Assembly: GCF_029624125.1 (NCBI RefSeq) | Contig: NZ_JARSBN010000003.1 | Coordinates: forward strand, 372,001 to 436,000 | DNA: 64,000 nt | Source of the DNA: Winogradskyella marincola | GTDB lineage: Bacteria; Bacteroidota; Bacteroidia; Flavobacteriales; Flavobacteriaceae | Direction of reading: 5' to 3' | Part shown: piece by piece, positions 52,624-60,956 of the stretch | Numbering within the stretch: position 1 is the stretch's first letter | Layout: every line of letters begins with the position of its first letter | Translations under genes and position numbers: made by a program | The notes under the pieces: model-generated | Told to the model about the DNA's origin: nothing | Databases searched by the model: none | The model's input: only the letters and a program-made list of their open reading frames with translations

Positions 52624-53174
52624 AGGATTTAGATTCTATACCTCACACTATTTAGATGCTCAAAATAATCATAACCTATTCATACTGAATCACTCAAAGT
52701 TTGTCATCCTGAAATTACCTGTGCTGAACTTGTTTCAGTATTTCAGGATCTAATTAATTTAACCCAACCGTCAGTCTGAGCCTGTTGAAGACCATTAAAT
52801 AACAAAGAATTAACCACAAAGAGAGTCAAACCCAATTCCGACACAGTCGGAAGCAACGATTTTCAGAAGTAATGAGCAACCATTAATCTTAAGTATTCAA
52901 ATCTAGTATTAAAGAACAATCATCAATAATAAAACAGCTCATACAACCATCAGCGAATGGTGCTTGCAACTTCCTATAAATCGTTTTGATTTTTTGGTTC
53001 GTTTTGTATCAAGACAAAATGAACATAACAATTTTGAGTAATTTCTGGTTCGTTTTCTATCAAGAACTGCGAAGCACATCATGAGTTCTTAAACAATAAA
53101 CACTGATTATAAGTAATTTACAATAGTAATTAGTTTTTTTTACTATTTTTAAAAAGTTAAACAACTCAAAACCA
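52624..53174. repeat. Repeat-rich intergenic region
   Basis: A 551-bp stretch without a credible gene. It holds a nested family C element (52706-52749: outer ATCCTGAAAT/ATTTCAGGAT around CTGAA-CTTGT-TTCAG), a diverged family B copy (52770-52793), a perfect TTCCGAC-ACA-GTCGGAA hairpin (52836-52852), and two direct copies of a GGTTCGTTTT(G/C)TATCAAGA motif at 52996 and 53047. The first of these is an imperfect palindrome, TTCGTTTTGT/ACAAAATGAA. Confidence 0.7.
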
Positions 53175-53969
53175 ATGCCTAAACAAAAAGGGCTTATAAA
53201 ATTCACAGGCACATTAAACGGCATGTGCTATTACATGCTCAATGGGCAATACATTGTACGCAAAGCAGCAGGCCCATCAAAAGAGCGCATTAACAACGAT
53301 CCCGCATTTGCAAACGTAAAATCCAACAACCAGGAGTTCGCAGCAGCCTCAAAACTCTCAAAAGCCATAAGGCAAGGCTTAGGCAATACCGCCAAAGAGT
53401 TCAAAGACACCTATATGGCAAGCCGTTTAACAGGAGCTTGCCGCAAAATCATACAAAAGGGGAGAGGTAGCCTCGGTCAAAGAGAAGCAAACCTGCACAA
53501 CGCACCAACAGCACTAATCGGTTTTCAACTCAATAAAGCAGTACCATTACACTACATATACAGCGCAAAACCAAAAGTAACAGCCAATAGCAACCGCACA
53601 ACAATAACCATCAGCATACCAAAAAGCAGCAAAAACCATCTCAAACAAATCCCAAAAAACGCCACACATTACCAGCTCAAAGCAGCACTAAGTACAGTAT
53701 CAGCTTACGAGTGGCAACCAAACACCAACGCGTACACAGCAGTAAACCCAGAGCAAAACGCATTTGGCTCAACAACCCAAACCCAACCAATATTATGTAA
53801 AATACCCCAAACAAATCTAAACCTACAACTACAAATACCCAACAGTACCAACATACCAAGCACAACAGCCATCACAATCTGGCTAGGCATCACATACCTA
53901 AAAGAGCAAAACAACACCCACACAGCCTACAAAACACCAAAAGCCATGCAATGCATCGCCTTAATCTAA
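53175..53969 (+). CDS. Unrecognised A/C-rich-coded protein, repeat-island gene
   Basis: A 264-residue cytosolic protein that I cannot assign. The N-terminus MPKQKGLIKFTGTLNGMCYY has the look of an amplified Bacteroidota family whose members start MxK.KG.IKl.G.ig.l.fY and then VR.kgG...eRI..DPaF..... (here VRKAAGPSKERINNDPAF). The middle is basic with RKIIQKGRGSLGQRE. The second half is beta-rich and Asn/Thr/Pro-heavy. Codons avoid T: the coding strand is strikingly A and C rich toward the end, unlike most neighbours. It is flanked on both sides by repeat DNA. Confidence 0.6.
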   Translation: MPKQKGLIKFTGTLNGMCYYMLNGQYIVRKAAGPSKERINNDPAFANVKSNNQEFAAASKLSKAIRQGLGNTAKEFKDTYMASRLTGACRKIIQKGRGSLGQREANLHNAPTALIGFQLNKAVPLHYIYSAKPKVTANSNRTTITISIPKSSKNHLKQIPKNATHYQLKAALSTVSAYEWQPNTNAYTAVNPEQNAFGSTTQTQPILCKIPQTNLNLQLQIPNSTNIPSTTAITIWLGITYLKEQNNTHTAYKTPKAMQCIALI

Positions 53970-54471
53970 ACATAGTATTGTTATCATATATAAACAAAAT
54001 CCGTTAAAAATGGCTGAAGCCTTGGAAGCCATTATTGTCATGCTGAACTTGATTCAGCATCTCATCATAATACAAGTATTTTCAATCAACAACAAAACAA
54101 CACCAAACAACAGGTTCACCCGTATGTACTTCGGGTCTAATCCAGATCTAATTCGGGTTAACTTCAGATAAGCCACGGATAGCATTCGGACACATAGCGA
54201 ATAACAACACACAAAGTTTTATACAAGACCAAAAGTCAACACAGCAACTTAACATTCCAAATATACAATTGTCCTATAATTTACATTATGTAAAATGGTG
54301 TTTATAAAACCACGCACTATTCTTCAAATATCAAACAATTAAAATAACACCAATACCGCTTCTGTAAAACAATCTACAAGCAACAAGCCTTATTGAATAC
54401 TATAATATCAGCACACAAAAAAACCTGTACATTACATACAGGCCTTAAAAACAAAATATATGAATAATTAC
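53970..54471. repeat. Intergenic region with a family C repeat
   Basis: A 502-bp stretch without a credible gene. It contains the palindrome ATGCTGAACTTGATTCAGCA (54040-54059) preceded by GTC, a variant of family C with loop CTTGA, and later a weak CACCCG...CGGGT pair (54118-54138). The rest is AT-rich and has no recognisable feature until the minus-strand terminator. Confidence 0.65.
54417..54443 (-). terminator. Terminator of the DUF1566-like lipoprotein gene
   Basis: CCTGTA-CATTACA-TACAGG (54424-54442) next to an A7 run (54417-54423) that is the T run on the minus strand, 29 bp beyond the stop codon. Confidence 0.7.
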
Positions 54472-55137
54472 TTATTCATGTTTTCTTACAAGGATTATAG
54501 CGCTGCTGTCAAAACAAGATCCAAAAAACGCACCACCACCAAAATTAGGATTAAAACTCATCACATACGGATGGTAACCAACTTTAGTAGACGTCCAATA
54601 AAAAAGGGTTTCATCAAAATTACCAAGACCTTGCATATGCACATTATTAAATATAGCTTCTATAGAGCCTTTACTTGGTACAAACCAATCATCATAGTCT
54701 CTATATACCAAATCTGTAACAATCTTAAAAACATAATCATCACTGCCAAATTCTAACCCATTTGGTACAGTACTGTTATCATTAAGGTTACCATCTACCA
54801 AAAGCTGAGTATTAGTTTGTCCGTCACCAATAAGGTCTCCATTGGTTAAATCAAAATGGTCTCCCCAGGATTTAGTTCCAATTTCAGAGTAATCTGTAGC
54901 AATCATTAAAGAGCCATCCGTATCATCAACATAATAGATATAACCACCACCATATTCTAAGCCATATAAGGCTTCTACTCCAACTTCAGCAGTAATATCA
55001 AGCACAGCAACACCATTGTCCAAATTCTGTAATACAGTAAGACTGGCATTATACTGTGTAAGATCAGTACTCGTATCATCGTCGTTAGAACAATTAAACA
55101 TGAGTAATGCCAGTACAATAAGATAAACGTTTTTCAT
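54472..55137 (-). CDS. DUF1566-like lipoprotein
   Basis: A 221-residue surface lipoprotein. The start is set at MKNVYLIVLALLMFNCSNDDD (55137), which has a lipobox ending in Cys and an Asp-rich +2 region typical of Bacteroidota lipoprotein export; 11 further residues are possible upstream. The rest matches the DUF1566/Lcl C-terminal type: GGGYIYYVDDTDGSLMIA, DDWFVPSKGSIEAIFNN, and the close TLFYWTSTKVGYHPYVM with AIILVRKHE. The fold is C-lectin-like in known members. Function unknown. Confidence 0.8.
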   Translation of the reverse strand: MKNVYLIVLALLMFNCSNDDDTSTDLTQYNASLTVLQNLDNGVAVLDITAEVGVEALYGLEYGGGYIYYVDDTDGSLMIATDYSEIGTKSWGDHFDLTNGDLIGDGQTNTQLLVDGNLNDNSTVPNGLEFGSDDYVFKIVTDLVYRDYDDWFVPSKGSIEAIFNNVHMQGLGNFDETLFYWTSTKVGYHPYVMSFNPNFGGGAFFGSCFDSSAIILVRKHE

Positions 55138-55317
55138 AGTCATTAATATTTTTTTGGTTTCTATATACAAAACACCTTAGGACCAAAAACTCCTGAAAAA
55201 CGTTTCATATTTTCAAAATCACAGCTATCATATTTCGAAATCATTAAATCTTTATAAAGTTTCCTTAAATCGCTTGTCAGCACTTTATATTATAGTTTGC
55301 TTTGTAAAAAAAGAACA

Positions 55318-55842
55318 ATGCTTACAATATTTGTAGATATGGACGATGTACTTGCCGACACTTACGGTAAGCACATAGAATTATACAACCAAGAACACAA
55401 ACAAGAACTCTCACTAGCCAACATAGAATCTGGCGAAGTTTGGCACAATGTCCCAGAAATTCATAAAGAAAGCATCTTACAACATGCTTACCAAGATGGC
55501 TTCTTTAGAGACTTAGAGCCTATTAAAGATAGTATACAAGTTATGGAAGCGTTATGCAACAAGCACAATGTATATATTGCTACTGCTGCAACTCAGTTTC
55601 CAAACTCATTAAAGGAAAAAAGCGACTGGCTAGATGAGCACATGCCTTTTATAACCTGGCAACATCGCATTATGTGTGGGCATAAGTTTATACTCAACGG
55701 AGATTTACTTATAGACGATCGTAGTTATAACTTAGAGCGTTTTGCTGGTGATACCTTATTATTTAATTCGCCACACAACCAACACGAAACAGATTATACT
55801 CGTGTAAATACTTGGTTAGAAATTGCGGAAAAATTATTATAA
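55318..55842 (+). CDS. 5'(3')-deoxyribonucleotidase (HAD superfamily)
   Basis: A 174-residue HAD phosphatase of the NT5C type, which dephosphorylates deoxynucleoside monophosphates. The catalytic motif is IFVDMDDVLADT (Asp7, Asp9). The substrate-specificity region is WLDEHMPFITWQHRIMCGHK, and the C-terminal acidic motif is LLIDDRSYNLERFAG. The start is at 55318; seven earlier codons (MLCKKRT) fit no family member. It is convergent with the patatin gene, 24 bp apart. Confidence 0.9.
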   Translation: MLTIFVDMDDVLADTYGKHIELYNQEHKQELSLANIESGEVWHNVPEIHKESILQHAYQDGFFRDLEPIKDSIQVMEALCNKHNVYIATAATQFPNSLKEKSDWLDEHMPFITWQHRIMCGHKFILNGDLLIDDRSYNLERFAGDTLLFNSPHNQHETDYTRVNTWLEIAEKLL

Positions 55843-55866
55843 TCTATTTTAACAATTACGAATCAA

Positions 55867-57540
55867 TTATTTTAATTGTTCAGTAAGCCATAATGGATTT
55901 TTGTTAAAGGCTTTCCAGTCCTTTTCTAAAGCTTCATAAAGTGTATCTAGTGCTTTAAAATCAGTAATACCACTACTCGCTTCTTTTTTTAGTGACAGAA
56001 TATAATCCATTAATTCATAGCAGGTAGTAAAGTGCCCACAAGCTATTAAAGTATCCATTCTGTTTTTCTCTATGTCGGTTTTATCCCACCATAATGTGGT
56101 TGGAGTTTCAGATGCTGTTAGGCAAACACTTTTAAGGCTTTTAGTTGGTTTGGGTTTTATGGCATCGTTATATGTTCCTTTAGTGTATGGTGTCTCTTGT
56201 CCGTTTAGTTTATAAACCGTAGAGGTTAAGCGCTTATGATTTAGACTGGATTTAGAATAAAACAAATCATAATTAAGTCTACGCATTTGCTTTAGAAACA
56301 CATCGTTTATCATCTTTACAGCAGAAGTAGCTCTATCTGTAAGCATACGTTGTACCAAGGTAATATCTAATTTCTGAAATGTAAGAATGTCATCTAACAG
56401 TGGTTCTGGAACATTCTTTCTAAAAAGGTTTTTAAGCTTGCTTAAGGTAAACCCTTTGATTACTGCTGCCAAAAGTCCTAAAATGGTCATGGTAAGCCCG
56501 ATTCCTGTAATTATACTACCAATAATATAAGGAGCTGTCCATGCTTTGTCTTCAGTTTCAAAATATGAATTGGCAATAATGATAATGAGACCTATTACTA
56601 AAGTGATCCAATAAATTGGTTTTATAGTGAAATACTGCAATACCTTATTCACTGCTTTCTGAACGGTAGAGGTTTTACCAATTTCGGCAGTGTCTTGCTG
56701 CCATGGCACCATTTTATAACTGCCTACATCATTGACCATAATAAGATCTAGTTTGCCTTTCATGCGGTCATTTATTTTCATCATACTACCAATACCTTGA
56801 TTATCGGCAATACCACCATCCATAATACCCACTCCGTTGATGTAGCAATCTAATCCTTTTAGATTTTTATAATCTTGAGTATTTTGATCTTTAAAATAAT
56901 CATCCGGAAATACTAAAGGTTCAAAACCCAAAGGAAAACACGACGATGATGCTATAACATCTCCAAGTTGTACTTTACCTCTAAGAGCATCTACTTCTTT
57001 TCTGTTTCCATTATATAATGGACTATTACCAAAGAAGCCTTGATTCTGAAAACGGTAAGTCAACCCAAATGAAAAGTCCGTAGCATTGAAGCAAACTTGC
57101 TCTAAACCTTTTATAGAAGCTTTGTTGAAATATTCGAAATCTCCAGAAAACACAGGCATTTCTGCATACGTTAAGGCAAAGGCATTAATCAGTGAGCGCT
57201 TTTTATGCGGATGGGTTTTCCAAACGTTATCGTCTTCAAGCTTTGCAATTGCATTTTCTAATAATGTATCATTTTTAGGTGTAAATGTGTTGTAAAATGA
57301 CTTGAAGAATGTTTTAAAATTATAGTCCTCTTTTTGCAATGCTTTTGCAAATGCTACACCTAGTAATGTTCCACCGCTAACGGTACTAATCGCTTTTACT
57401 GATTTGAGTAAGGATTGGTCTTTGTACACCAAATGATCTAAATAAGACACAACACCTAGAGCGAAGAATGTTGCACGATAGCCTCCTCCACTAAAACAGA
57501 GTCCTATATTTTCTAAGGGTTGAAATTGATGATCTGCCAT
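55867..57540 (-). CDS. Membrane-associated patatin-like phospholipase
   Basis: A 557-residue patatin-domain protein, a Ser-Asp dyad lipid acyl hydrolase. The oxyanion loop is FSGGGYRATFF (16-26), the nucleophile is Ser55 in STVSGG, and the catalytic Asp is Asp241 in DGGIADNQG. Two membrane helices follow at about 308-327 and 338-365, so the catalytic part should face the cytosol or periplasm near the membrane. The C-terminal 180 residues are helical without a recognised domain. It is last in a three-gene minus-strand operon with a barrel protein and a small unknown protein. Confidence 0.85.
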   Translation of the reverse strand: MADHQFQPLENIGLCFSGGGYRATFFALGVVSYLDHLVYKDQSLLKSVKAISTVSGGTLLGVAFAKALQKEDYNFKTFFKSFYNTFTPKNDTLLENAIAKLEDDNVWKTHPHKKRSLINAFALTYAEMPVFSGDFEYFNKASIKGLEQVCFNATDFSFGLTYRFQNQGFFGNSPLYNGNRKEVDALRGKVQLGDVIASSSCFPLGFEPLVFPDDYFKDQNTQDYKNLKGLDCYINGVGIMDGGIADNQGIGSMMKINDRMKGKLDLIMVNDVGSYKMVPWQQDTAEIGKTSTVQKAVNKVLQYFTIKPIYWITLVIGLIIIIANSYFETEDKAWTAPYIIGSIITGIGLTMTILGLLAAVIKGFTLSKLKNLFRKNVPEPLLDDILTFQKLDITLVQRMLTDRATSAVKMINDVFLKQMRRLNYDLFYSKSSLNHKRLTSTVYKLNGQETPYTKGTYNDAIKPKPTKSLKSVCLTASETPTTLWWDKTDIEKNRMDTLIACGHFTTCYELMDYILSLKKEASSGITDFKALDTLYEALEKDWKAFNKNPLWLTEQLK

Positions 57541-57550
57541 GACATAACAC

Positions 57551-58627
57551 TTATAATTTCACTTTACTATTACCTGTATTTAGTCCCCAATGAATACCAA
57601 ATATGGTCAATAGGTTATCGTCAGTAACTGAAAAATCTTTACCAAAACCACCAGATATGCTAATATCTTTATTAATGCTGTAGCTAATATTACCTACAGA
57701 ACGCTCACTATTAAATGTGCCATTTCTAGAAATGTACTCGTAACCAAAAGTGAGTTTACCAAATTCAAAATCTATTTTACCACCAAAATCTCTGTAATAA
57801 GTGGTGAAAAAGTCTTCGTTAGTATTCATGTTAAAACCATCTTCAATATATCGAGCAGTGACAAACAAATTGAAATAATTATTGGTTTTTGCATCACTTC
57901 CTTCATTTAAAATAAGACTGGTTTCTGAGGTTAGCCACGCTCCTATTCTATCTGCAGTGCCAGATGAAATAGAGTTCTCTTTAAACATGGTACTATATCC
58001 AGCTGCTGCATCTAATCTAAAAATTGGTTTAATGGTTTTTTCAAAAGGTTTTAATAAAGCATTAATCTCATCTTGCTTTTCGTTATAATAATTTTGAATG
58101 GCCTCCTCTCCTTGTATTAAAACACTTTGTGGCACTACTATATTAGACAAGGCTGTTGCCATAGCTTCAGTGTTTTTGTGTACCTTTTCTTTATTGTAAA
58201 AGCGCAGTAATGTTGTTCTAGCACCTATTGAATAGGTTTTGCGTTCATCGGCTAATCCGTTAAACTCTTTATCTACATACGCCAGAGAAATAGTAGTCGT
58301 TTTTAAACCACTAAAAGGGTTTTGCTTAAGTTCTCCAGAGTCATTTTTAGTAACACCAATATATTTTTGATAAGTACGATTTTTACTCTCTTGGTTAATT
58401 AAAAAATAAGGTGTGGCTTCTATTGAAAAACTTTCACCAAAATTATCTAAAGCATGCAATGCTAATGCTTTAAAATTATCTGGTGTATATATCGCTGTTG
58501 GTGTTTCTTCTACCAAAACAAATGCAGGACTAGAAGGGTTAGATAGTGTAAACTGACTTAAATCTACATTTTGAGCTATACAAAATGAGTTTACAACTAT
58601 TACCATTAGGCTTAGTAACTTTTTCAT
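57551..58627 (-). CDS. Outer-membrane beta-barrel-like protein
   Basis: A 358-residue exported protein with signal peptide (about 1-18, MKKLLSLMVIVVNSFCIAQ). The mature sequence is made of alternating strands with turns (KTTTISLAYVDKEFNG, NNYFNLFVTARYIEDGF, FGKLTFGYEYISRNG, NISYSINKDISISGGFG), typical of an outer-membrane barrel. No specific channel family is identified. It sits 10 bp upstream of the patatin gene, suggesting that the two cooperate in envelope lipid turnover or export; this is inference from context. Confidence 0.65.
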   Translation of the reverse strand: MKKLLSLMVIVVNSFCIAQNVDLSQFTLSNPSSPAFVLVEETPTAIYTPDNFKALALHALDNFGESFSIEATPYFLINQESKNRTYQKYIGVTKNDSGELKQNPFSGLKTTTISLAYVDKEFNGLADERKTYSIGARTTLLRFYNKEKVHKNTEAMATALSNIVVPQSVLIQGEEAIQNYYNEKQDEINALLKPFEKTIKPIFRLDAAAGYSTMFKENSISSGTADRIGAWLTSETSLILNEGSDAKTNNYFNLFVTARYIEDGFNMNTNEDFFTTYYRDFGGKIDFEFGKLTFGYEYISRNGTFNSERSVGNISYSINKDISISGGFGKDFSVTDDNLLTIFGIHWGLNTGNSKVKL

Positions 58628-58628
58628 C

Positions 58629-58979
58629 TTATACTTTTTTGAATTTTACAACTATGTAAGCCATAAATAATACTGAACTAATCTTCACTTTTTCTGAAGT
58701 AACTTCTGTAAAGCTTGTTTCTGAAGCGAAAGTATTCACCACATGTGTGGTTTCAATTATTGCATCTATGTTTCCACCAAGAACAAAAAAGTTAGAAACA
58801 ACAGATAAGGTATTGTCATCTAATTGTTCTATTTCACCTAACTCCACATTAAAATTGTTAGTGATACTCTTTTTTATAACCGCATCATTAAGACTTACAT
58901 TAGAACCAGCATTGGCATCAGAACTAATTTTTACATTGAGCTTAACCTTCTCGCCTGCTTTAATTTCAATAGTATTCAT
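58629..58979 (-). CDS. Small beta-rich protein of unknown function
   Basis: A 116-residue protein that starts the patatin operon (1 bp before the barrel gene). It has no signal peptide. The sequence is beta-strand rich (EIKAGEKVKLNVKISSDANA, TLSVVSNFFVLGGNIDAII) and lacks Cys and catalytic-looking clusters. It is not recognised. Its tight coupling to an outer-membrane barrel and a phospholipase suggests an accessory or structural role. Confidence 0.55.
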   Translation of the reverse strand: MNTIEIKAGEKVKLNVKISSDANAGSNVSLNDAVIKKSITNNFNVELGEIEQLDDNTLSVVSNFFVLGGNIDAIIETTHVVNTFASETSFTEVTSEKVKISSVLFMAYIVVKFKKV

Positions 58980-58998
58980 ACTTTATATATTTTATTAA

Positions 58999-59043
58999 AT
59001 GTATACCATATTTATACATAAATACTTACCCAATATTGGGTAA
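58999..59043 (-). promoter_or_regulatory. Two inverted repeats at the head of the patatin operon
   Basis: Just upstream of the small-protein start are ATGTATA-N7-TATACAT (58999-59019) and the perfect 18-bp palindrome TTACCCAATATTGGGTAA (59026-59043). These are likely operators for a repressor or activator. No -7 box could be placed with confidence. Confidence 0.55.
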
Positions 59044-59154
59044 ACATTACATCAACAAAAAATTAAAAAGGGAATTAATTAAGGGATAGCTAAAGATATA
59101 AATTTATTTGATGACATTAAGCCTCTTTAAAGATTTAAGAAACTTATGAAAATA

Positions 59155-59187
59155 AAAAAGCCCAGAACTTAACATTCTGGGCTTTTG
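59155..59187 (-). terminator. Terminator of the intradiol-dioxygenase-fold gene
   Basis: AAAAGCCCAGAA pairs with TTCTGGGCTTTT with a 7-nt loop; the A run on the left (59152-59159) is the minus-strand T run. It lies 23 bp past the stop codon. Confidence 0.85.
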
Positions 59188-59209
59188 CGGTTATTTAGTT
59201 ATGTACTGA

Positions 59210-59794
59210 CTATTTTGTTGATTCAGCATCATCAGACAACACTATATCTTTTTTGGCTACTAAAATGCCATCTTCTTTCTTCGTAGTTAAAATTCGTTTG
59301 GTGTTCCCTTTTTTAGCTAAACGCTTTCTACAACGCTTGGTTAACATAGGATCATCATCAAATAATAAAGATTCTAATTGTACTTCTTCTTTAGAAACTT
59401 CTTTAATAATTGGAAATATTTGTTGCATTTGATTGTAACGTCTATCATTTCCTGGTATAAAAGTGTAAAAGGTATATCTACCGTCTTCATCAGTTTTTAC
59501 CCAACTTCTATGAAACACATAACGTTGGTCCCCCGTTTTTCTTAGATCAAAATCACCATCCTCATCTGGTTGTTCTATAAATAAGATAACATCTTTTGCA
59601 GGTGTAACACCATCACTTTCATATATAACACCTGTTAATTTTAATTTATTAGTCTTAGATCTAAAATCTGGAATGGTATCTGTGTTCGTTAACTGGTCCT
59701 CTGCTCTATCATATATTGGACTCTCTTGTGCATATGAAGCGTTAAATGCACTATAAAAACAAATCAAACAAAAAGCTACGATTAAATTTTTCAT
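59210..59794 (-). CDS. Exported intradiol-dioxygenase-like protein without metal ligands
   Basis: A 194-residue exported protein with signal peptide MKNLIVAFCLICFYSAFNAS. The mature part follows the intradiol ring-cleavage dioxygenase fold: KLTGVIYESDGVTPAKDVILF, HRSWVKTDEDGRYTFYTF and the LLFDDDPMLT segment. The usual iron ligands are absent: the HIH motif is replaced by IFPII and the RP..YP tyrosine region by IPGNDRRY. It is probably non-catalytic, perhaps a carbohydrate- or protein-binding beta-sandwich. It is a single-gene unit. Confidence 0.7.
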   Translation of the reverse strand: MKNLIVAFCLICFYSAFNASYAQESPIYDRAEDQLTNTDTIPDFRSKTNKLKLTGVIYESDGVTPAKDVILFIEQPDEDGDFDLRKTGDQRYVFHRSWVKTDEDGRYTFYTFIPGNDRRYNQMQQIFPIIKEVSKEEVQLESLLFDDDPMLTKRCRKRLAKKGNTKRILTTKKEDGILVAKKDIVLSDDAESTK

Positions 59795-60220
59795 GACGAA
59801 TAATGATTTGGGTTTCGTCAAATTTGCTTTAAATTATCTGTAGCTCCTTAAAAATCATATGATTGCAATAATTTTGCGATAAACTGTAGAAAAATGCAAA
59901 AAATCACGATGAAATACATCAAAAATGCAATCATAGAAGAAGGTAATTTTAATAAAATCATGTTGTTAATTATCATTTTTGAATCACAAAGATTTTAATT
60001 TTTCAACCTTTTTCACCACAATTATCAAGCTTATAAATGTTAAAATTTACACATGTATTTTGTCGAAAAAATCAGCACTTAATCCACTATTTATGCAGTT
60101 TATCCATGAAATATGCATTTAAAGTGTTAAAATTTTTTAAAGAAAAATGACGAAAATTAGTTGTTTTTGTGATAATTTTATATAGATTTGTCACAGTAAG
60201 CCCAAATCAAAACTATAAAT
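59795..60220. other. AT-rich intergenic region, candidate RNA fold at 59858-59935
   Basis: A divergent 426-bp spacer. A nested inverted structure is possible: TATGATTGCA (59858-59867) with TGCAATCATA (59926-59935), enclosing TTTTGC/GCAAAA (59872-59877 with 59896-59901) and GATG/CATC (59908-59911 with 59917-59920). Apart from the promoter before 60221, nothing else is recognisable, and no gene is convincing. Confidence 0.3.
60161..60190 (+). promoter_or_regulatory. Candidate promoter of the 60221 gene
   Basis: TTG (60161-60163), 19 bp, TAGATTTG (60183-60190), an exact TAnnTTTG match, 30 bp before the start codon. Confidence 0.55.
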
Positions 60221-60688
60221 ATGAAAACAAAACTTACATTATTTAGTGCTCTTTTTATCCTTATGATAGGTTTTGGAAATGCTCAGAAAGCTGACACATC
60301 TAAGGGAGATAATTCTCAAAGTATTATTAGTGGTAAGGTAAATATTTCTAAGTACCATAGTAGAGACCAATTAGACGATATGTCTAAAGGTGAATTACTA
60401 ACACTATATATAGAGCGTATAGAAGTTATTGTAAATATTCTACCAAATATTGCATTTGCTACAAAACCTGGTGTAACAATGAAATCACTAGGTATTCCGG
60501 AAACTAAAGAAAATAAAAAAGCATTAGAAGACAATAAAGAAGCTTCTGATGAATATTTTGAAAGTACTGTAGAATTTCAAACCAAAATCCTGCCCTATTC
60601 AGATACTAACGATCTTATAGCTGCGATTTTGTTTTATGAATCTACTCTAAAAGCATTACATACGTACAACGATTTTAAAGAGGATTAG
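60221..60688 (+). CDS. Exported protein of unknown function
   Basis: A 155-residue exported protein with signal peptide (MKTKLTLFSALFILMIGFGNAQ). The mature part is helical and charged (YHSRDQLDDMSKGELLTLYI, ETKENKKALEDNKEASDEYFE). No domain is recognised and no cysteine is present. It is a single-gene unit between its own promoter and a strong terminator. Neighbouring surface proteins suggest an envelope role, but no link is shown. Confidence 0.6.
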   Translation: MKTKLTLFSALFILMIGFGNAQKADTSKGDNSQSIISGKVNISKYHSRDQLDDMSKGELLTLYIERIEVIVNILPNIAFATKPGVTMKSLGIPETKENKKALEDNKEASDEYFESTVEFQTKILPYSDTNDLIAAILFYESTLKALHTYNDFKED

Positions 60689-60712
60689 TCTATAATCAAT
60701 TTCATGTTTTTT

Positions 60713-60740
60713 AGCCTCGCAATTTTGCGAGGTTTTTTAT
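60713..60740 (+). terminator. Terminator after the 60221 gene
   Basis: CCTCGCA-ATTT-TGCGAGG (60715-60732), a 7-bp GC-rich stem, followed by a T run. Confidence 0.8.
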
Positions 60741-60881
60741 TTTTCTAAAAACAAAACCCAACACACTAATATTCAGGCTTTTAAAATTTATTGTATCAAT
60801 TGGTTGATATTTTAAATTTTTGTAAGAAAATTATTATATAAGTATTAAAATTATGTATTTCAACGATAATTTCTTGTATTT

Positions 60882-60900
60882 CATAGGATTAATTCCTATG
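60882..60900 (+). promoter_or_regulatory. Inverted repeat upstream of the beta-helix gene
   Basis: CATAGGATTAATTCCTATG: 7-bp perfect arms around TTAAT, ending 56 bp before the start codon. It is a possible regulator site. Confidence 0.35.
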
Positions 60901-60956
60901 TTTGAGGCAATTAGTTGAAAAATTACTTAAAACCCCAAATTATCAAATTAACTACT

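Noticed and set aside
54460..54756. 98-aa plus frame opposite the DUF1566-like lipoprotein
   Set aside because: Shadow frame; the minus-strand gene has a lipobox, a family pattern and a terminator.
59894..59998. 34-codon plus frame in the divergent spacer
   Set aside because: AT-rich chance frame without a promoter or conserved pattern; it overlaps the inverted structure.
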